Of a DNA stretch of 49,358 nucleotides, positions 25,801 through 33,993 are shown piece by piece (within the stretch, counting starts at the first letter, position 1; every line of letters starts with the position of its first letter). The stretch spans positions 1-49,358 of the forward strand of contig DASZME010000088.1 in the NCBI GenBank assembly GCA_035551995.1. Reading direction: 5' to 3'. This stretch comes from RYN-428 sp035551995 (lineage in GTDB: Bacteria; Planctomycetota; Phycisphaerae; Tepidisphaerales; Tepidisphaeraceae). Made by a program: the position numbers and the translations under genes. Below the pieces are notes generated by a model. The model was not told where the DNA came from, searched no databases, and saw only the letters and a program-made list of their open reading frames with translations.

Positions 25801-27156
25801 TTACTGGTCATCCAGACTCTCGACCGCTTTCACCTCGACCTGCTCGTTTCGCGACAGGTCCGCCAGCACGCGCTTGCCCATCACGGCTTTCATGATGATT
25901 TTTGAATCCAGGAATTGCCGGTCGTGAATATGGCTGTGCTTTTCGATAAATGAAATCAGCCGGCCGTTTTCCACGTCCGCCTCGAGCGTCACGTCTACTT
26001 GCGTGCCGCGGACGGCTTTCAAAACCGCTTCGGTCAGCTCCTTCAACCCCGTCGCGTTTTTGGCGCTGATCGGGATGGCGCTGGGATGCAGCGTGCGCCA
26101 CACCGGGTAGGCGGCTTCGCCTTCTTCGGTATCGATCTTGTTCAGGAGCAACAGCTCGGGCTTGCCGGTCGCGCCCACCTCCTTCAACACTTCATGCACC
26201 GTCTTAAACTGCTGCTCGGCATGCGGATGCCCCACGTCCAGAACGTGCAAAAGCAGGTCGGCGTGAATCGCCTCTTCCAGCGTCGCCTTAAAACTGGCCA
26301 CCAGGCCGTGCGGCAAATCGCGAACAAAGCCGACCGTATCGCTCAATAAAACTTCCGATCCTTTTTCCAGCTTCCATGCGCGCGTCTTGGTATCGAGCGT
26401 GGCGAAGAGCTTGTCGTCGGCGTAGGTATGGGCGTCGGTGATGGAATTAAAGAGCGTGCTTTTCCCGGCGTTGGTGTAGCCGACGATGCAGACGGTAAAG
26501 TTTTCGAGCGTGCGCTGCTCGACCATCCGAGCCTTGCGGCCGTGGACTTTTTCGATTTCCGCCTTGAGGATCGAGACCCGTTTTTTGACCAGCCGTCTGT
26601 CGGTTTCGAGCTGCGTTTCGCCGGGCCCGCGGGCCCCGATGCCCATGCCGCCGCCGCTGCCCGATGCGATGCGCTCCAGATGGTTCCACATCTTCACCAG
26701 TCGCGCCGACGTATATTGCATCTGCGCCAACTCGACTTGCAGCTTGGCCTCATGGCTCTGAGCGCGGGTGGCGAAGATGTCGAGAATGAGCTCGGATCGA
26801 TCGATGATCTTCACGCCTTCAAGGCGTTGCGAATTGATCGTCTCGTTAATAAGTCTTTCAAGGCCGCCGATCTGGCCGGGCGACAGATCGTTGTCGAAAA
26901 TGATGACGTCGGCTTTTTGCTCCTTCGCCAACTCGGCGATTTCGATCGCCTTGCCGCTGCCGATGTAAGTACCGGCATCGATCTTATGGCGGTTCTGCAA
27001 AACCTTACCGACGACCTTGGCGCCGGCCGTTTTGGCGAGCGACGCCAGTTCGCCCAGCGGGTCGCGCGGGTCGGCGTTGGAATCGGGCAGGATAACGCCG
27101 ACTAAAATAGCCCGTTCCTGGCGGACGGAGAGTTCTTTTCGTTTCAGCTCTGACAA
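25801..27156 (-). CDS. hflX: Ribosome-associated GTPase HflX
   Basis: 451 residues starting with TTG at 27156, GGAG 9 nt upstream. HflX binds and rescues or splits stalled ribosomes and hydrolyses GTP. The N-terminal HflX domain (~18-130: GTYIGSGKAIEIAELAKEQK, IIFDNDLSPGQIGGLE) is followed by a helical linker (GGGMGIGARGPGETQLETD) and the GTPase domain: G1 GYTNAGKS (226-233), DTVGF (273-277) and NKID. A C-terminal domain ends the protein. No special residues are missing. Tail-to-tail with the secreted protein at 25210. Identification is secure. Confidence 0.97.
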   Translation of the reverse strand: MSELKRKELSVRQERAILVGVILPDSNADPRDPLGELASLAKTAGAKVVGKVLQNRHKIDAGTYIGSGKAIEIAELAKEQKADVIIFDNDLSPGQIGGLERLINETINSQRLEGVKIIDRSELILDIFATRAQSHEAKLQVELAQMQYTSARLVKMWNHLERIASGSGGGMGIGARGPGETQLETDRRLVKKRVSILKAEIEKVHGRKARMVEQRTLENFTVCIVGYTNAGKSTLFNSITDAHTYADDKLFATLDTKTRAWKLEKGSEVLLSDTVGFVRDLPHGLVASFKATLEEAIHADLLLHVLDVGHPHAEQQFKTVHEVLKEVGATGKPELLLLNKIDTEEGEAAYPVWRTLHPSAIPISAKNATGLKELTEAVLKAVRGTQVDVTLEADVENGRLISFIEKHSHIHDRQFLDSKIIMKAVMGKRVLADLSRNEQVEVKAVESLDDQ

Positions 27157-27343
27157 ATGGACGATCTCCTTTGCGAAAAATCCGCGTTGCGGCCGCTGAT
27201 ATGAGTATACCCGTTTAGCGTCGTCGAATCGCCATCCGGATTGCCGATTCGGATTTGGTTTAGATTTGACTTAGGTTTGAAGAAGATAAATTTTGGCTTC
27301 AGACGCAAAGCGGCTATTCGTGGTGAACAGCGACCGCTCGACG

Positions 27344-27349
27344 TACAAT
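27344..27349 (+). promoter_or_regulatory. -10-like box, possible leaderless start of the CHAD gene
   Basis: TACAAT ends 9 nt before the ATG at 27359 with no Shine-Dalgarno sequence between. No convincing -35. Confidence 0.4.
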
Positions 27350-27358
27350 CGCCGGCTT

Positions 27359-28357
27359 ATGCCCAAGAAGGAGCAGGATCGATTTCCGTTGCTTGACTAT
27401 ATCGACGAGCTCGTCGAATCGCTTCGCGGGCACGTTCCCAGGGCGATGAAGCAGTGGGAAACCGATTCAATTCATCAATCGCGGGTGGCGACGCGACGGC
27501 TGAAGGCCGCGCTGGAATTGCTTGAGCCGACGCTGTGCGACGAACATCTCAAACCCTTTTCCAAGGCGCTTCGCAAGCTTCGTCGTCGCCTGGGTCCGAT
27601 GCGCGATCTGGACGTCATGATCGAGCACCTCGCCGATTTGAAATCCAAGCCGCACGCGCAGGCGATCGAATGGCTGCTTGGCCGGCTTACGCTCCGGCGC
27701 GAGCAGGTCAGGGAGGAATCGACCGGCAAGGGAACGCCGGCCCGCGTGCTGTCGCGGCTGGGAACGTGGTGGGGATTGCGCGAAGAAGTGGACGAGGCGC
27801 GCGAGGCGGGGGATTCGCTGCTGGCCGAGTCGCTGCATGCGCAGTTGGATTCCTTCGCCGAGCAGGCGGATCGTTTGACCGCGGGCCCGGTGGCGGGCGA
27901 CGCCGGCATTCGACAAGATCCGCACGCGGTTCGAATCGCGGGAAAAAGTTTCCGCTACACGCTGGAAATGGCCGCGGTTCAGGGTCATAAACTGCCGGCG
28001 GGCGTCATGGGCAATTTCAAGAAGATGCAGGAGGCGCTGGGCCTTTGGCACGATTATGTGGTGCTGACGGAACGGGCGATGCAGATGTCCCTGGAAGAAT
28101 TATTGCCGCACCATGATGCCATGCTGCAAGCGAAGGTTCTCGATCTCGCTCGCGCGACGCTGAAGCGATCGTCGCATTACATGGATCAGTTTTCGGCGCT
28201 TTGGGCCAAAGGGGGCGCCGACGTGGCCAGGGGCGTGCGCGAGGCATTTCCGTTGACGCGCGCGGTCACCGAATCGAAAACGGATCTCGATCCGCCCGGC
28301 TCAGATGAAACGCCGGCCCCGGCAACTGTTCCTCCAGACGCGATTTCAGGCGCTTGA
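27359..28357 (+). CDS. CHAD-domain protein
   Basis: 332 residues from ATG 27359; a TTG-initiated extension to 27293 is possible but unsupported. The CHAD fold is a helical bundle with conserved His, Arg and Lys that bind polyphosphate: IHQSRVATRRLKAALELLEP (from ~residue 37), LRKLRRRLGPMRDLDVMIEH, RIAGKSFRYTLEM and MQEALGLWHDYVVL are the expected blocks. CHAD proteins associate with polyphosphate granules or chromosomes; activity is not defined. The last 92 nt overlap, tail to tail, with the convergent Nif3-like gene, and the C-terminal tail (residues ~305-332, Pro/Asp-rich) falls in that overlap. Confidence 0.9.
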   Translation: MPKKEQDRFPLLDYIDELVESLRGHVPRAMKQWETDSIHQSRVATRRLKAALELLEPTLCDEHLKPFSKALRKLRRRLGPMRDLDVMIEHLADLKSKPHAQAIEWLLGRLTLRREQVREESTGKGTPARVLSRLGTWWGLREEVDEAREAGDSLLAESLHAQLDSFAEQADRLTAGPVAGDAGIRQDPHAVRIAGKSFRYTLEMAAVQGHKLPAGVMGNFKKMQEALGLWHDYVVLTERAMQMSLEELLPHHDAMLQAKVLDLARATLKRSSHYMDQFSALWAKGGADVARGVREAFPLTRAVTESKTDLDPPGSDETPAPATVPPDAISGA

Positions 28358-29357
28358 GCGCTACGCGCTCGCTGTTGGAATGGAGCGTGCAAACAACCGT
28401 CAATCCCGCGGCGGCGGCCTTGATCGCCTCATGGTGGCGCATTTCGCCGGTAACGTAGAATTCGGCTTGTTGCGATATCGCTTCGTCGAGCAGATCGCCG
28501 CAGGCGCCGGCGCAGACCGCGGCTTTTTTCACCGTACCCGATTCCGGGCCGGCGATCAGCAGGTGGTCCAGCGACAACGCCGCCTTCAATTTTGCGATCA
28601 ATGCCCCGCGTTCCGCCGGCTTTGAAAATGTGCCCACCCGGCCGATGCCCCGCCCCTCGGGCGGCGCCGATAGTTCGTTCAGGTCGAAGGCCGGCTCTTC
28701 ATACGGATGCGCTTTTTTCAATGCCGATACCACCGCCCGAACCCGATCGAGCGCCACCACCGTTTCAAGCCGGACTTCCGGCGTTTGTTCCAGTCGCCCG
28801 CTTTCCCCGACGGCGGGATGCGTTCCGTCTTCCCCGAAGAAGGTTCCCGTTCCCGGCGAACGAAAACTGCACGACGAATAGTCTCCGATTCGCCCCGCGC
28901 CCGCGCTGAACAACGCCTCGCTCACGCGCTGCACCGCCGATTCCGGCACGAACGTCGCCAGCTTGCATTGCGTCGCCTTGCTCTGCGCGAACTTCAGCGG
29001 CGAGCGATCCTCAAGCCCAAGCACGTCGCATAACACGTCGTTCGTGCCGCCATCAGCCACGTCCAGCGCCGTATGCGGCGAATAGATCGCCACCCCCCGG
29101 CGGATGGCGTCGAACACCGTGCTTCCGGCGACAAGCCTCTTCAACGCGTGAAATATCGGCGGGTGATATGCGATGACCGTGCGGCAATCGAGCCGGCGAC
29201 CCTCGTCGGCCACCTCGCGCGTGTAATCGATCGCCAGCAAGACGTCGCCGACTTCTTGCGCGGGATCACCGGCCAACAGTCCGACGTTGTCCCATGACTC
29301 GGCGAACCGCGTGGGAGCGATTTCCTCCATGACGTCCATCAAACGCTGAAGTTGCAT
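28266..29357 (-). CDS. Nif3-like dinuclear metal-centre protein (YbgI/YqfO/GTP cyclohydrolase I type 2 family)
   Basis: 363 residues from ATG 29357. The Nif3 fold holds two metals: WDNVGLLAGD, AYHPPIFH, YSPHTALDVADGGTND, and near the C-terminus YVTGEMRHHEA and LHSNSER provide the usual His/Glu/Asp ligands. Between the two halves, residues ~130-245 form the PII/CutA-like insert found in long members (LATFVPESAVQRVSEALF, KKAHPYEEPAFDLNEL). The biochemical role of Nif3 proteins is unsettled, although they are very widespread. A TACAAT box 7 nt before the ATG and lack of a ribosome site suggest a leaderless mRNA. The 3' end overlaps the CHAD gene by 92 nt. Confidence 0.92.
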   Translation of the reverse strand: MQLQRLMDVMEEIAPTRFAESWDNVGLLAGDPAQEVGDVLLAIDYTREVADEGRRLDCRTVIAYHPPIFHALKRLVAGSTVFDAIRRGVAIYSPHTALDVADGGTNDVLCDVLGLEDRSPLKFAQSKATQCKLATFVPESAVQRVSEALFSAGAGRIGDYSSCSFRSPGTGTFFGEDGTHPAVGESGRLEQTPEVRLETVVALDRVRAVVSALKKAHPYEEPAFDLNELSAPPEGRGIGRVGTFSKPAERGALIAKLKAALSLDHLLIAGPESGTVKKAAVCAGACGDLLDEAISQQAEFYVTGEMRHHEAIKAAAAGLTVVCTLHSNSERVALKRLKSRLEEQLPGPAFHLSRADRDPFSIR

Positions 29358-29364
29358 GTCGTGA

Positions 29365-29370
29365 ATTGTA
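29365..29370 (-). promoter_or_regulatory. -10-like box, possible leaderless start of the Nif3-like gene
   Basis: TACAAT on the minus strand ends 7 nt before the ATG at 29357. No Shine-Dalgarno sequence. Confidence 0.45.
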
Positions 29371-29443
29371 AGGCCGACCGGGCGAGCGCGAAACCCATAG
29401 ACTCGATTTCGCACGCGGCATGGTCCACGTTACCTAATCGAGA

Positions 29444-29449
29444 TACAAT
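29444..29449 (+). promoter_or_regulatory. -10-like box, possible leaderless start of the Snf7-like gene
   Basis: TACAAT (in GATACAAT) ends 6 nt before the ATG at 29456; the bases between (CTGGCC) hold no ribosome site. The divergent Nif3-like gene has the same hexamer at the same distance, 74 nt away. Confidence 0.45.
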
Positions 29450-29455
29450 CTGGCC

Positions 29456-30064
29456 ATGGGCCTCTTCAAGAGTAAAGACGAGCGGCGCGTCGATCGGGAG
29501 ATGAAGATCCGATCCGGCTTGCGGGCGATCGAAAAATCGATCCGCCAGCAGGAAAAATTTTCCGAAGACTTCATCAAGAACGCCCAACACGCCCGCAAGA
29601 TCGGCGACGAACAACAATACCAATTCATTCGCGGCAATCTCAAGCGAACAGCCGCCGTTAAAAAGATGCTCGAACGCCAACTGCTGACGATGAAAAATGC
29701 CATGCTTATCCAGGCGCAGGCGCAAGCGAATTCGCAGTTCGCCGAGTCGATGAATCTGATGGCGCGCGAAATCGGCCGGGTTTTCGGCGAGCTGGATTTG
29801 ACCAAGACGCAGGCCCAGTGGGAACGCGCCGTCGCACAATCCGGCAGCATGGAGGAACGGATGGAGGTCTTCCTCGATTCGATGGAGCAAAGCGCCATCT
29901 CCGGCTCAACGCCCAGCGCCAAGGAGGGGCTCGTCAGCGACGACGAAATCGACCGGATGATCCAGGCGGATGTCCTGGCCCAGGAAAAGCAGGAGCTTGG
30001 AAAACTTGATGAACTGGAAAGCGAAATCGCCAAGGAACTCGGCGCCACCAAGCAGAAGGATTAG
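29456..30064 (+). CDS. Snf7/CHMP-like (ESCRT-III superfamily candidate) coiled-coil protein
   Basis: 202 residues, nearly all predicted helical, no signal peptide or membrane segment. The plan fits ESCRT-III proteins: a short N-terminal MGLFKSK-type start, a basic helical first half (residues ~10-90, many Lys/Arg: IEKSIRQQEKFSEDFIKNA, IRGNLKRTAAVKKMLERQLL), a Met/Ala/Gln-rich stretch (LIQAQAQANSQFAESMNLMA), then an acidic C-terminal half (SMEERMEVFLDSMEQSAI, VSDDEIDRMIQADV, KLDELESEIAKEL). The order NSxFAxSMxxxxxxxGxxxxxLDL...MEERMEVFLDSME resembles eukaryotic CHMP1/CHMP2 more than bacterial PspA/Vipp1, which are also ESCRT-III relatives. If right, it would polymerise on membranes. No Vps4 AAA ATPase is in the window. 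The assignment rests on pattern only; a generic coiled coil is the alternative. Confidence 0.55.
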   Translation: MGLFKSKDERRVDREMKIRSGLRAIEKSIRQQEKFSEDFIKNAQHARKIGDEQQYQFIRGNLKRTAAVKKMLERQLLTMKNAMLIQAQAQANSQFAESMNLMAREIGRVFGELDLTKTQAQWERAVAQSGSMEERMEVFLDSMEQSAISGSTPSAKEGLVSDDEIDRMIQADVLAQEKQELGKLDELESEIAKELGATKQKD

Positions 30065-30390
30065 GGCGTCGTTTTTTCCTTCTCCCCCAATTCAAGCCGG
30101 CAACATCCGAAATCCAGGACGTTCAACGGCGATTGACTCGCCTGGCGAAGGAATTTCGGCGCCAGCGTATAGAGCACGAACCGGCCCTTCTTGCTGGCGT
30201 TGACGATGCCGGCGTTTTTCAGCAGGCCCAAATGATGCGAGACATTGGCGATCGGCTTGTTCAGTTCGCGCGTTAAATCGCCCACATGCCTCGGACCGGC
30301 GCCGAGACACTGAATCAGCTTCAGCCGATCCGGATCGGCGATCGCCTTCAGGTACCTGGAGCATTCGGTGGATTTAAGCCGGTCACGCAT
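30061..30390 (-). CDS. ArsR-family winged-helix transcriptional regulator
   Basis: 109 residues. The winged helix-turn-helix is clear: LKAIADPDRLKLIQCLGAG, HVGDLTRELNKPIANVSHHL (recognition helix), GLLKNAGIVNASKKGRFVLY. ArsR proteins usually repress and respond to metals or redox. Two adjacent Cys near the C-terminus (DFGCCRLEL) could bind a metal or act as a thiol sensor; no classic ELCVCDL-type site is seen. The gene ends within 4 nt overlap of the convergent Snf7-like gene. GGAAG precedes the ATG. Target genes are unknown. Confidence 0.9.
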   Translation of the reverse strand: MRDRLKSTECSRYLKAIADPDRLKLIQCLGAGPRHVGDLTRELNKPIANVSHHLGLLKNAGIVNASKKGRFVLYTLAPKFLRQASQSPLNVLDFGCCRLELGEKEKTTP

Positions 30391-30413
30391 ATTGAAACTT
30401 CCGCGGCGATCTT

Positions 30414-30419
30414 AGTATA
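30414..30419 (-). promoter_or_regulatory. -10 box of the ArsR-family gene
   Basis: TATACT on the minus strand, about 24 nt before the ATG at 30390, gives a normal short leader carrying GGAAG. No clear -35. Confidence 0.4.
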
Positions 30420-30488
30420 CCCAATCACCGCGCCGTTGGTATTCGCGCTTTTATTTGACGATATCCGTCGAGTCGGCGGCCGGGCGGC

Positions 30489-30875
30489 TTACGCGCCCGT
30501 GGCGATCGCGCTGGCGGTCGCATGGGTTTGGATATGGCTGATGCTGATGTGCCACCGGGTGATTCCCATTTCGTCGGCGATCCGAAGGGTTTCGCCGGTG
30601 AGGACGATGCCCGGCTGGCCGCTGATATCCTTAACGATTTCCACGTCGGTCCATGCGATCCCGCCGCGCCATCCGGTGCCGAGCGCTTTCAGCACCGCCT
30701 CCTTGGCGGCGAAACGAGCGGCCAGGTGTTCGTACCGGCGCTTCTGGCTGAGCGCGCAATACGCTTGCTCGGCCGGCGTGAAGACGCGGTCGAGAAAATG
30801 TTGCCCGTGATCGTCGGCGAGTTTGGCGATGCGGACTGTTTCCACGATGTCAATGCCGTGACCGATGATGCGCAT
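30489..30875 (-). CDS. acpS: Holo-[acyl-carrier-protein] synthase
   Basis: 128 residues, normal AcpS length. It transfers 4'-phosphopantetheine from CoA to apo-ACP for fatty acid synthesis. Motifs: GHGIDIVETVRI with the Mg-binding Asp8, RVFTPAEQAYC, HLAARFAAKEAVLKALGTG with the catalytic Glu/Lys, and the C-terminal WHISISHIQTHATASAIA. A TACGCT hexamer 7 nt before the ATG is the only start signal seen. Identification is secure. Confidence 0.96.
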   Translation of the reverse strand: MRIIGHGIDIVETVRIAKLADDHGQHFLDRVFTPAEQAYCALSQKRRYEHLAARFAAKEAVLKALGTGWRGGIAWTDVEIVKDISGQPGIVLTGETLRIADEMGITRWHISISHIQTHATASAIATGA

Positions 30876-30882
30876 GGGATGA

Positions 30883-30888
30883 AGCGTA
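30883..30888 (-). promoter_or_regulatory. -10-like box, possible leaderless start of acpS
   Basis: TACGCT on the minus strand ends 7 nt before the ATG at 30875; weaker match than the others in this set. Confidence 0.3.
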
Positions 30889-31027
30889 AGGGCGATCGAG
30901 GCGCAGGAAAAGAAATTGCCGCCAATCGCAAACTAAATGCATTCCCGTTTTCGGCCATTTGCCTTTCGACTTCCACTCGATTTCGGATTTTCGGATGTCG
31001 GGCCGGGACCTCTCCGGCGTCGGCGGT

Positions 31028-31056
31028 TTGACGCTTGGTCAACTCCCGCTCACAAT
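31028..31056 (+). promoter_or_regulatory. Promoter directly before the Ca2+/H+ antiporter gene
   Basis: TTGACG (31028-31033) and CACAAT (31051-31056) with a 17-nt spacer. The ATG at 31065 lies only 8 nt further, with no ribosome site, so the transcript may start at the start codon. Confidence 0.45.
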
Positions 31057-31064
31057 CCCCGCCA

Positions 31065-32339
31065 ATGAAGTGGGTTTATTTATTGGGCTATCTCGCGATG
31101 CCGGCGGCATTCGTCGTTCACTACTGGCTGGGGCGGGAGACGGGCGCGGGGCGGCGAGCGTGGGAGCCGACGGCGACGTTTATCCTCGCCGGCCTTTCGA
31201 TCGTTCCGCTGGCCCGGCTCATGGGACAGGCCACCGAACACTTGGCCGTCCGCACCGGGCCGACGTGGGGAGGTTTGCTCAACGCGACGTTCGGAAACGC
31301 GGCGGAATTAATCATCGGCATCGTGGCCGTATCGCGCGGACTTGTGGGCGTGGCCAAAGCCTCCCTGGCCGGATCGATCCTGGGAAATCTGCTGCTGGTG
31401 GCCGGCGCGGCGATGCTTGCCGGCGGGTGGAAGCGCGAACGCCAGATGTTTTCCAAGGCCGGCGCCGAGACCAACGGCGGGCTGCTCACTGTCGCCGTCA
31501 GCGCGATGTTGCTGCCGGCGATATTTCATTTCAGCTTTCTGGGCCGAGCCGACCATCTCGTCCAGCGCGAACAGGGGCTTTCGATCGGCACAAGCGTCGT
31601 ATTGTTGATCGTATACGGGCTGGGCCTGATTTTTACGCTCAGCGCGAATCGGCCCGTTTTCACGCCGGCCCCGCAGTTGACGGATGAAGACCCGGCCGGC
31701 CTGTCCGGAGTCGCCGGAAAATGGACGGTGCGAAAAAGTATGATCGTGCTTTTTCTGGCGTCGGCGCTTGTCGCGGTTTTTTCCGAACTGCTGGTCGGAT
31801 CGGTGAAGCAGGCGGCCGAATCGCTGCACTGGAACTACGTCTTTGTCGGCGTGATCCTGGTGGCGATCATCGGCAACGCCGCCGAGCATTCCACGGCCGT
31901 GGTGCTCGCCGTCCGCAACGACATGGATACGGCGATGACCATCGCGTTTCAAAGCAGCCTGCAGATCGCGTTGTTCGTCACGCCGATCCTGGTGTTGCTG
32001 AGCTGGGCGTTTACGGCCGGCGGGATGCACGAAGCCCGGCGGATGGACATGATTTTCACGCCGCTGGAAGTGGCGGGCGTGTTTTTGTCGGTGGTGATCG
32101 TGGTCACGATCAGCCGAAACGGGGAGAGCAATTGGTTCGAGGGGGTATTGCTGCTGGCCGTTTATGCGATTCTGGGGATCACGTTCTTTTATATCCCCGC
32201 GGGCGATTCCGATGGGTATGATGATGGGGTCGCGCCCGACGTTCCGCGCCGCGTGCGGGATGATCGGCTGGACGGCCGGGTGTCTTTTGAGGGACTGTCA
32301 CATGCCGCTTCGCGAGAACGAACTGGCACGCCGGGATAA
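31065..32339 (+). CDS. Ca2+/H+ antiporter, CAX family (CaCA superfamily)
   Basis: 424 residues from ATG 31065, with about ten hydrophobic segments. The two alpha-repeat signatures of CAX exchangers are present: LLNATFGNAAELIIGIVAV in the N-half and VAIIGNAAEHSTAVVLAV in the C-half, each with the ion-binding GNAAE. It would export Ca2+ (or a related cation) across the cytoplasmic membrane in exchange for protons. The last ~40 residues after IPAGDSDGYD are hydrophilic and without family match; the reading frame ends 38 nt inside the next gene, so the tail may be dispensable. Confidence 0.92.
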   Translation: MKWVYLLGYLAMPAAFVVHYWLGRETGAGRRAWEPTATFILAGLSIVPLARLMGQATEHLAVRTGPTWGGLLNATFGNAAELIIGIVAVSRGLVGVAKASLAGSILGNLLLVAGAAMLAGGWKRERQMFSKAGAETNGGLLTVAVSAMLLPAIFHFSFLGRADHLVQREQGLSIGTSVVLLIVYGLGLIFTLSANRPVFTPAPQLTDEDPAGLSGVAGKWTVRKSMIVLFLASALVAVFSELLVGSVKQAAESLHWNYVFVGVILVAIIGNAAEHSTAVVLAVRNDMDTAMTIAFQSSLQIALFVTPILVLLSWAFTAGGMHEARRMDMIFTPLEVAGVFLSVVIVVTISRNGESNWFEGVLLLAVYAILGITFFYIPAGDSDGYDDGVAPDVPRRVRDDRLDGRVSFEGLSHAASRERTGTPG

Positions 32340-33939
32340 CGCCGGCATCGAATTGCGCGTGCCGCCGTTGCGGATCCGCTGGGAATTTCCCGATCTGGTG
32401 ACGCGCGACGGGCACGAATTGCGCTGCGTCTTCACCGCCGGCGTGCGCGCCGTTCCGGATCGCGCCGAACGGCGGATGCTGGAAGAACTCCTGCTGGACG
32501 GCCGGCCCGCGGTCTTCGCCGAAGACGTGGCCCGTCATTTCATGCCCGCCCTGCGCGGCGCCGCGACCCGAATCGCACAGGCTCACGACGCCCGGCAATG
32601 GGTCGAAATCGATCAGCCTCGCCTGGAGTTGATCGACGCGCTGAAGGCGGCGGCGCTGCCGGTGGCTTTCGCGTGCGGCGTGGAAATGCTGCCGCCCTAT
32701 TCGGCCGATTTTCAGAGCCCGACGTTCGAGCGCGAGCGCGTGCGCGCTCTGCAGCAGGCGCAAGCGGAAAAACAGGCGGCCGGGCAGGTTGAAAATCTGC
32801 ATCGTGCGTCGGAACTGCTCAAGCAGTTTCAAGCCTTGCGCGCGCAGGCGCCGGAATTGTCGGCGGGGCAGATCCTCGAGCAGATTAACCCGGCGGATCG
32901 TGGATCACTCATGCAATCGCTGCTGCTGGCCGAGGCTCGCCGACAGACGGGGGGAACGCTCTGGGCGGTGGCCGGTCCGTATCTGGTGCGCGTTGACGTG
33001 AGTCGTCCGATCGACGGGCGTCAGCCGCCCACGCCCGAGTTGTTTCCGATGCCGCCGACGCTGGGGCCTTTACGAAGCGTGCAGGCCGAAGAAATCGACG
33101 GGCGCCCGATGTTGCTGATCGGCGCCCAACGCGGATTTCTGCTGGTCGACGCGCGTGATTTTTCGCGCGTTACTGCATTTGCCGATCCTGGGTCTGATTC
33201 GCCGCTGGGATTCAATCGCGTGATCTATTGGCCGCGGCGCGAGCAGTTCGTGGCGACGCACAGCGAAGCGGGAATCGTCTCCTGGGATCGCCGTTCGCCT
33301 GATGCGCCGGTGTCGGCAATACGATCGGCCGCCCTGGGCGTGGCGCCGGCGGCGATCCCCGAGCTGCCGCCGTCGAACTCCATCGGCGCGAGCATGCGCG
33401 TCGGCGGCGGGCCGATGGGGCCGCGAAATTTACGCGTGCTCGATGCCGACGCGCTGGTGTTCAGCGCCGGTGGCAGGATCATGCTTTGGGACGGCGGCGC
33501 CGCCCAGACGCTCGCCCATGCAAATGATTCGGAAGCGATCGGAATTTGGCCGCTAGACGATCGGCTTGAAACGCTGCACGAAGACGGCACGTTTTGTGAA
33601 ATCGATTATCGCTCGAGAAAAGTAGTGGCATGCAACAGGCGTTTTGGACGCATCCGCGCGGCGGCGGCGCTGCCGTGGCTGGGGAGTTGGCGATTGCTGC
33701 TGGCGGGCGACGACGGACCGGTGCAATGCGTGGGGTTGTCCGATCCGCTGATTACGCAGTATTACAGTTCACATCGCGGACTGCGCGTTTTGGCCGGTTC
33801 GGCGAGCCTGATCGGCGCAATTTCGCCGGATCGGCAGCGGGTGGTTTTGTGGAACAGCTGGGATGGACGACAACCGGCGGCCGAATTATTTATCTCCGCC
33901 TTAGCGCGTCACAGGATTGCGCAAATATTTTTTGCTTGA
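32302..33939 (+). CDS. SPFH/band-7-like domain with coiled coil and C-terminal beta-propeller-like region
   Basis: 545 residues from ATG 32302, GAGGG 8 nt upstream; overlaps the antiporter stop by 38 nt, so translation is probably coupled. Residues ~15-150 follow the SPFH/prohibitin pattern: a two-strand start (LRVPPLRIRWEFPDLVTRDG), a TRDGHELRCVFTAGVRAVPD segment like the TkDg...v.ysV of band-7 proteins, then a helix (VARHFMPALRGAATRIAQAH). A Gln/Ala/Glu coiled coil follows (~150-215: RVRALQQAQAEKQAAGQ). From ~230 the sequence is beta-rich with repeated WD/YVD-like strands (LWAVAGPYLVRVDV, MLLIGAQRGFLLVDA, RIMLWDGGAAQTLAH), likely a propeller. There is no transmembrane helix. Unusual combination; function unknown, possibly a cytosolic scaffold linked to membranes. 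Confidence 0.5.
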   Translation: MPLRENELARRDNAGIELRVPPLRIRWEFPDLVTRDGHELRCVFTAGVRAVPDRAERRMLEELLLDGRPAVFAEDVARHFMPALRGAATRIAQAHDARQWVEIDQPRLELIDALKAAALPVAFACGVEMLPPYSADFQSPTFERERVRALQQAQAEKQAAGQVENLHRASELLKQFQALRAQAPELSAGQILEQINPADRGSLMQSLLLAEARRQTGGTLWAVAGPYLVRVDVSRPIDGRQPPTPELFPMPPTLGPLRSVQAEEIDGRPMLLIGAQRGFLLVDARDFSRVTAFADPGSDSPLGFNRVIYWPRREQFVATHSEAGIVSWDRRSPDAPVSAIRSAALGVAPAAIPELPPSNSIGASMRVGGGPMGPRNLRVLDADALVFSAGGRIMLWDGGAAQTLAHANDSEAIGIWPLDDRLETLHEDGTFCEIDYRSRKVVACNRRFGRIRAAAALPWLGSWRLLLAGDDGPVQCVGLSDPLITQYYSSHRGLRVLAGSASLIGAISPDRQRVVLWNSWDGRQPAAELFISALARHRIAQIFFA

Positions 33940-33972
33940 TTCCTTGCGAATTCTATTGACAATGGGTGGGCA

Positions 33973-33993
33973 GGCCGATTGGGAAGATCGGCC
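33973..33993 (+). promoter_or_regulatory. Hairpin in the gap before the HTH-repeat gene
   Basis: GGCCGAT and ATCGGCC pair around TGGGAAG. It lies in the 148-nt gap 33940-34087, which also has a perfect TTGACA at 33956-33961 but no good -10. No T tract follows, so a terminator is unlikely. Confidence 0.3.
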
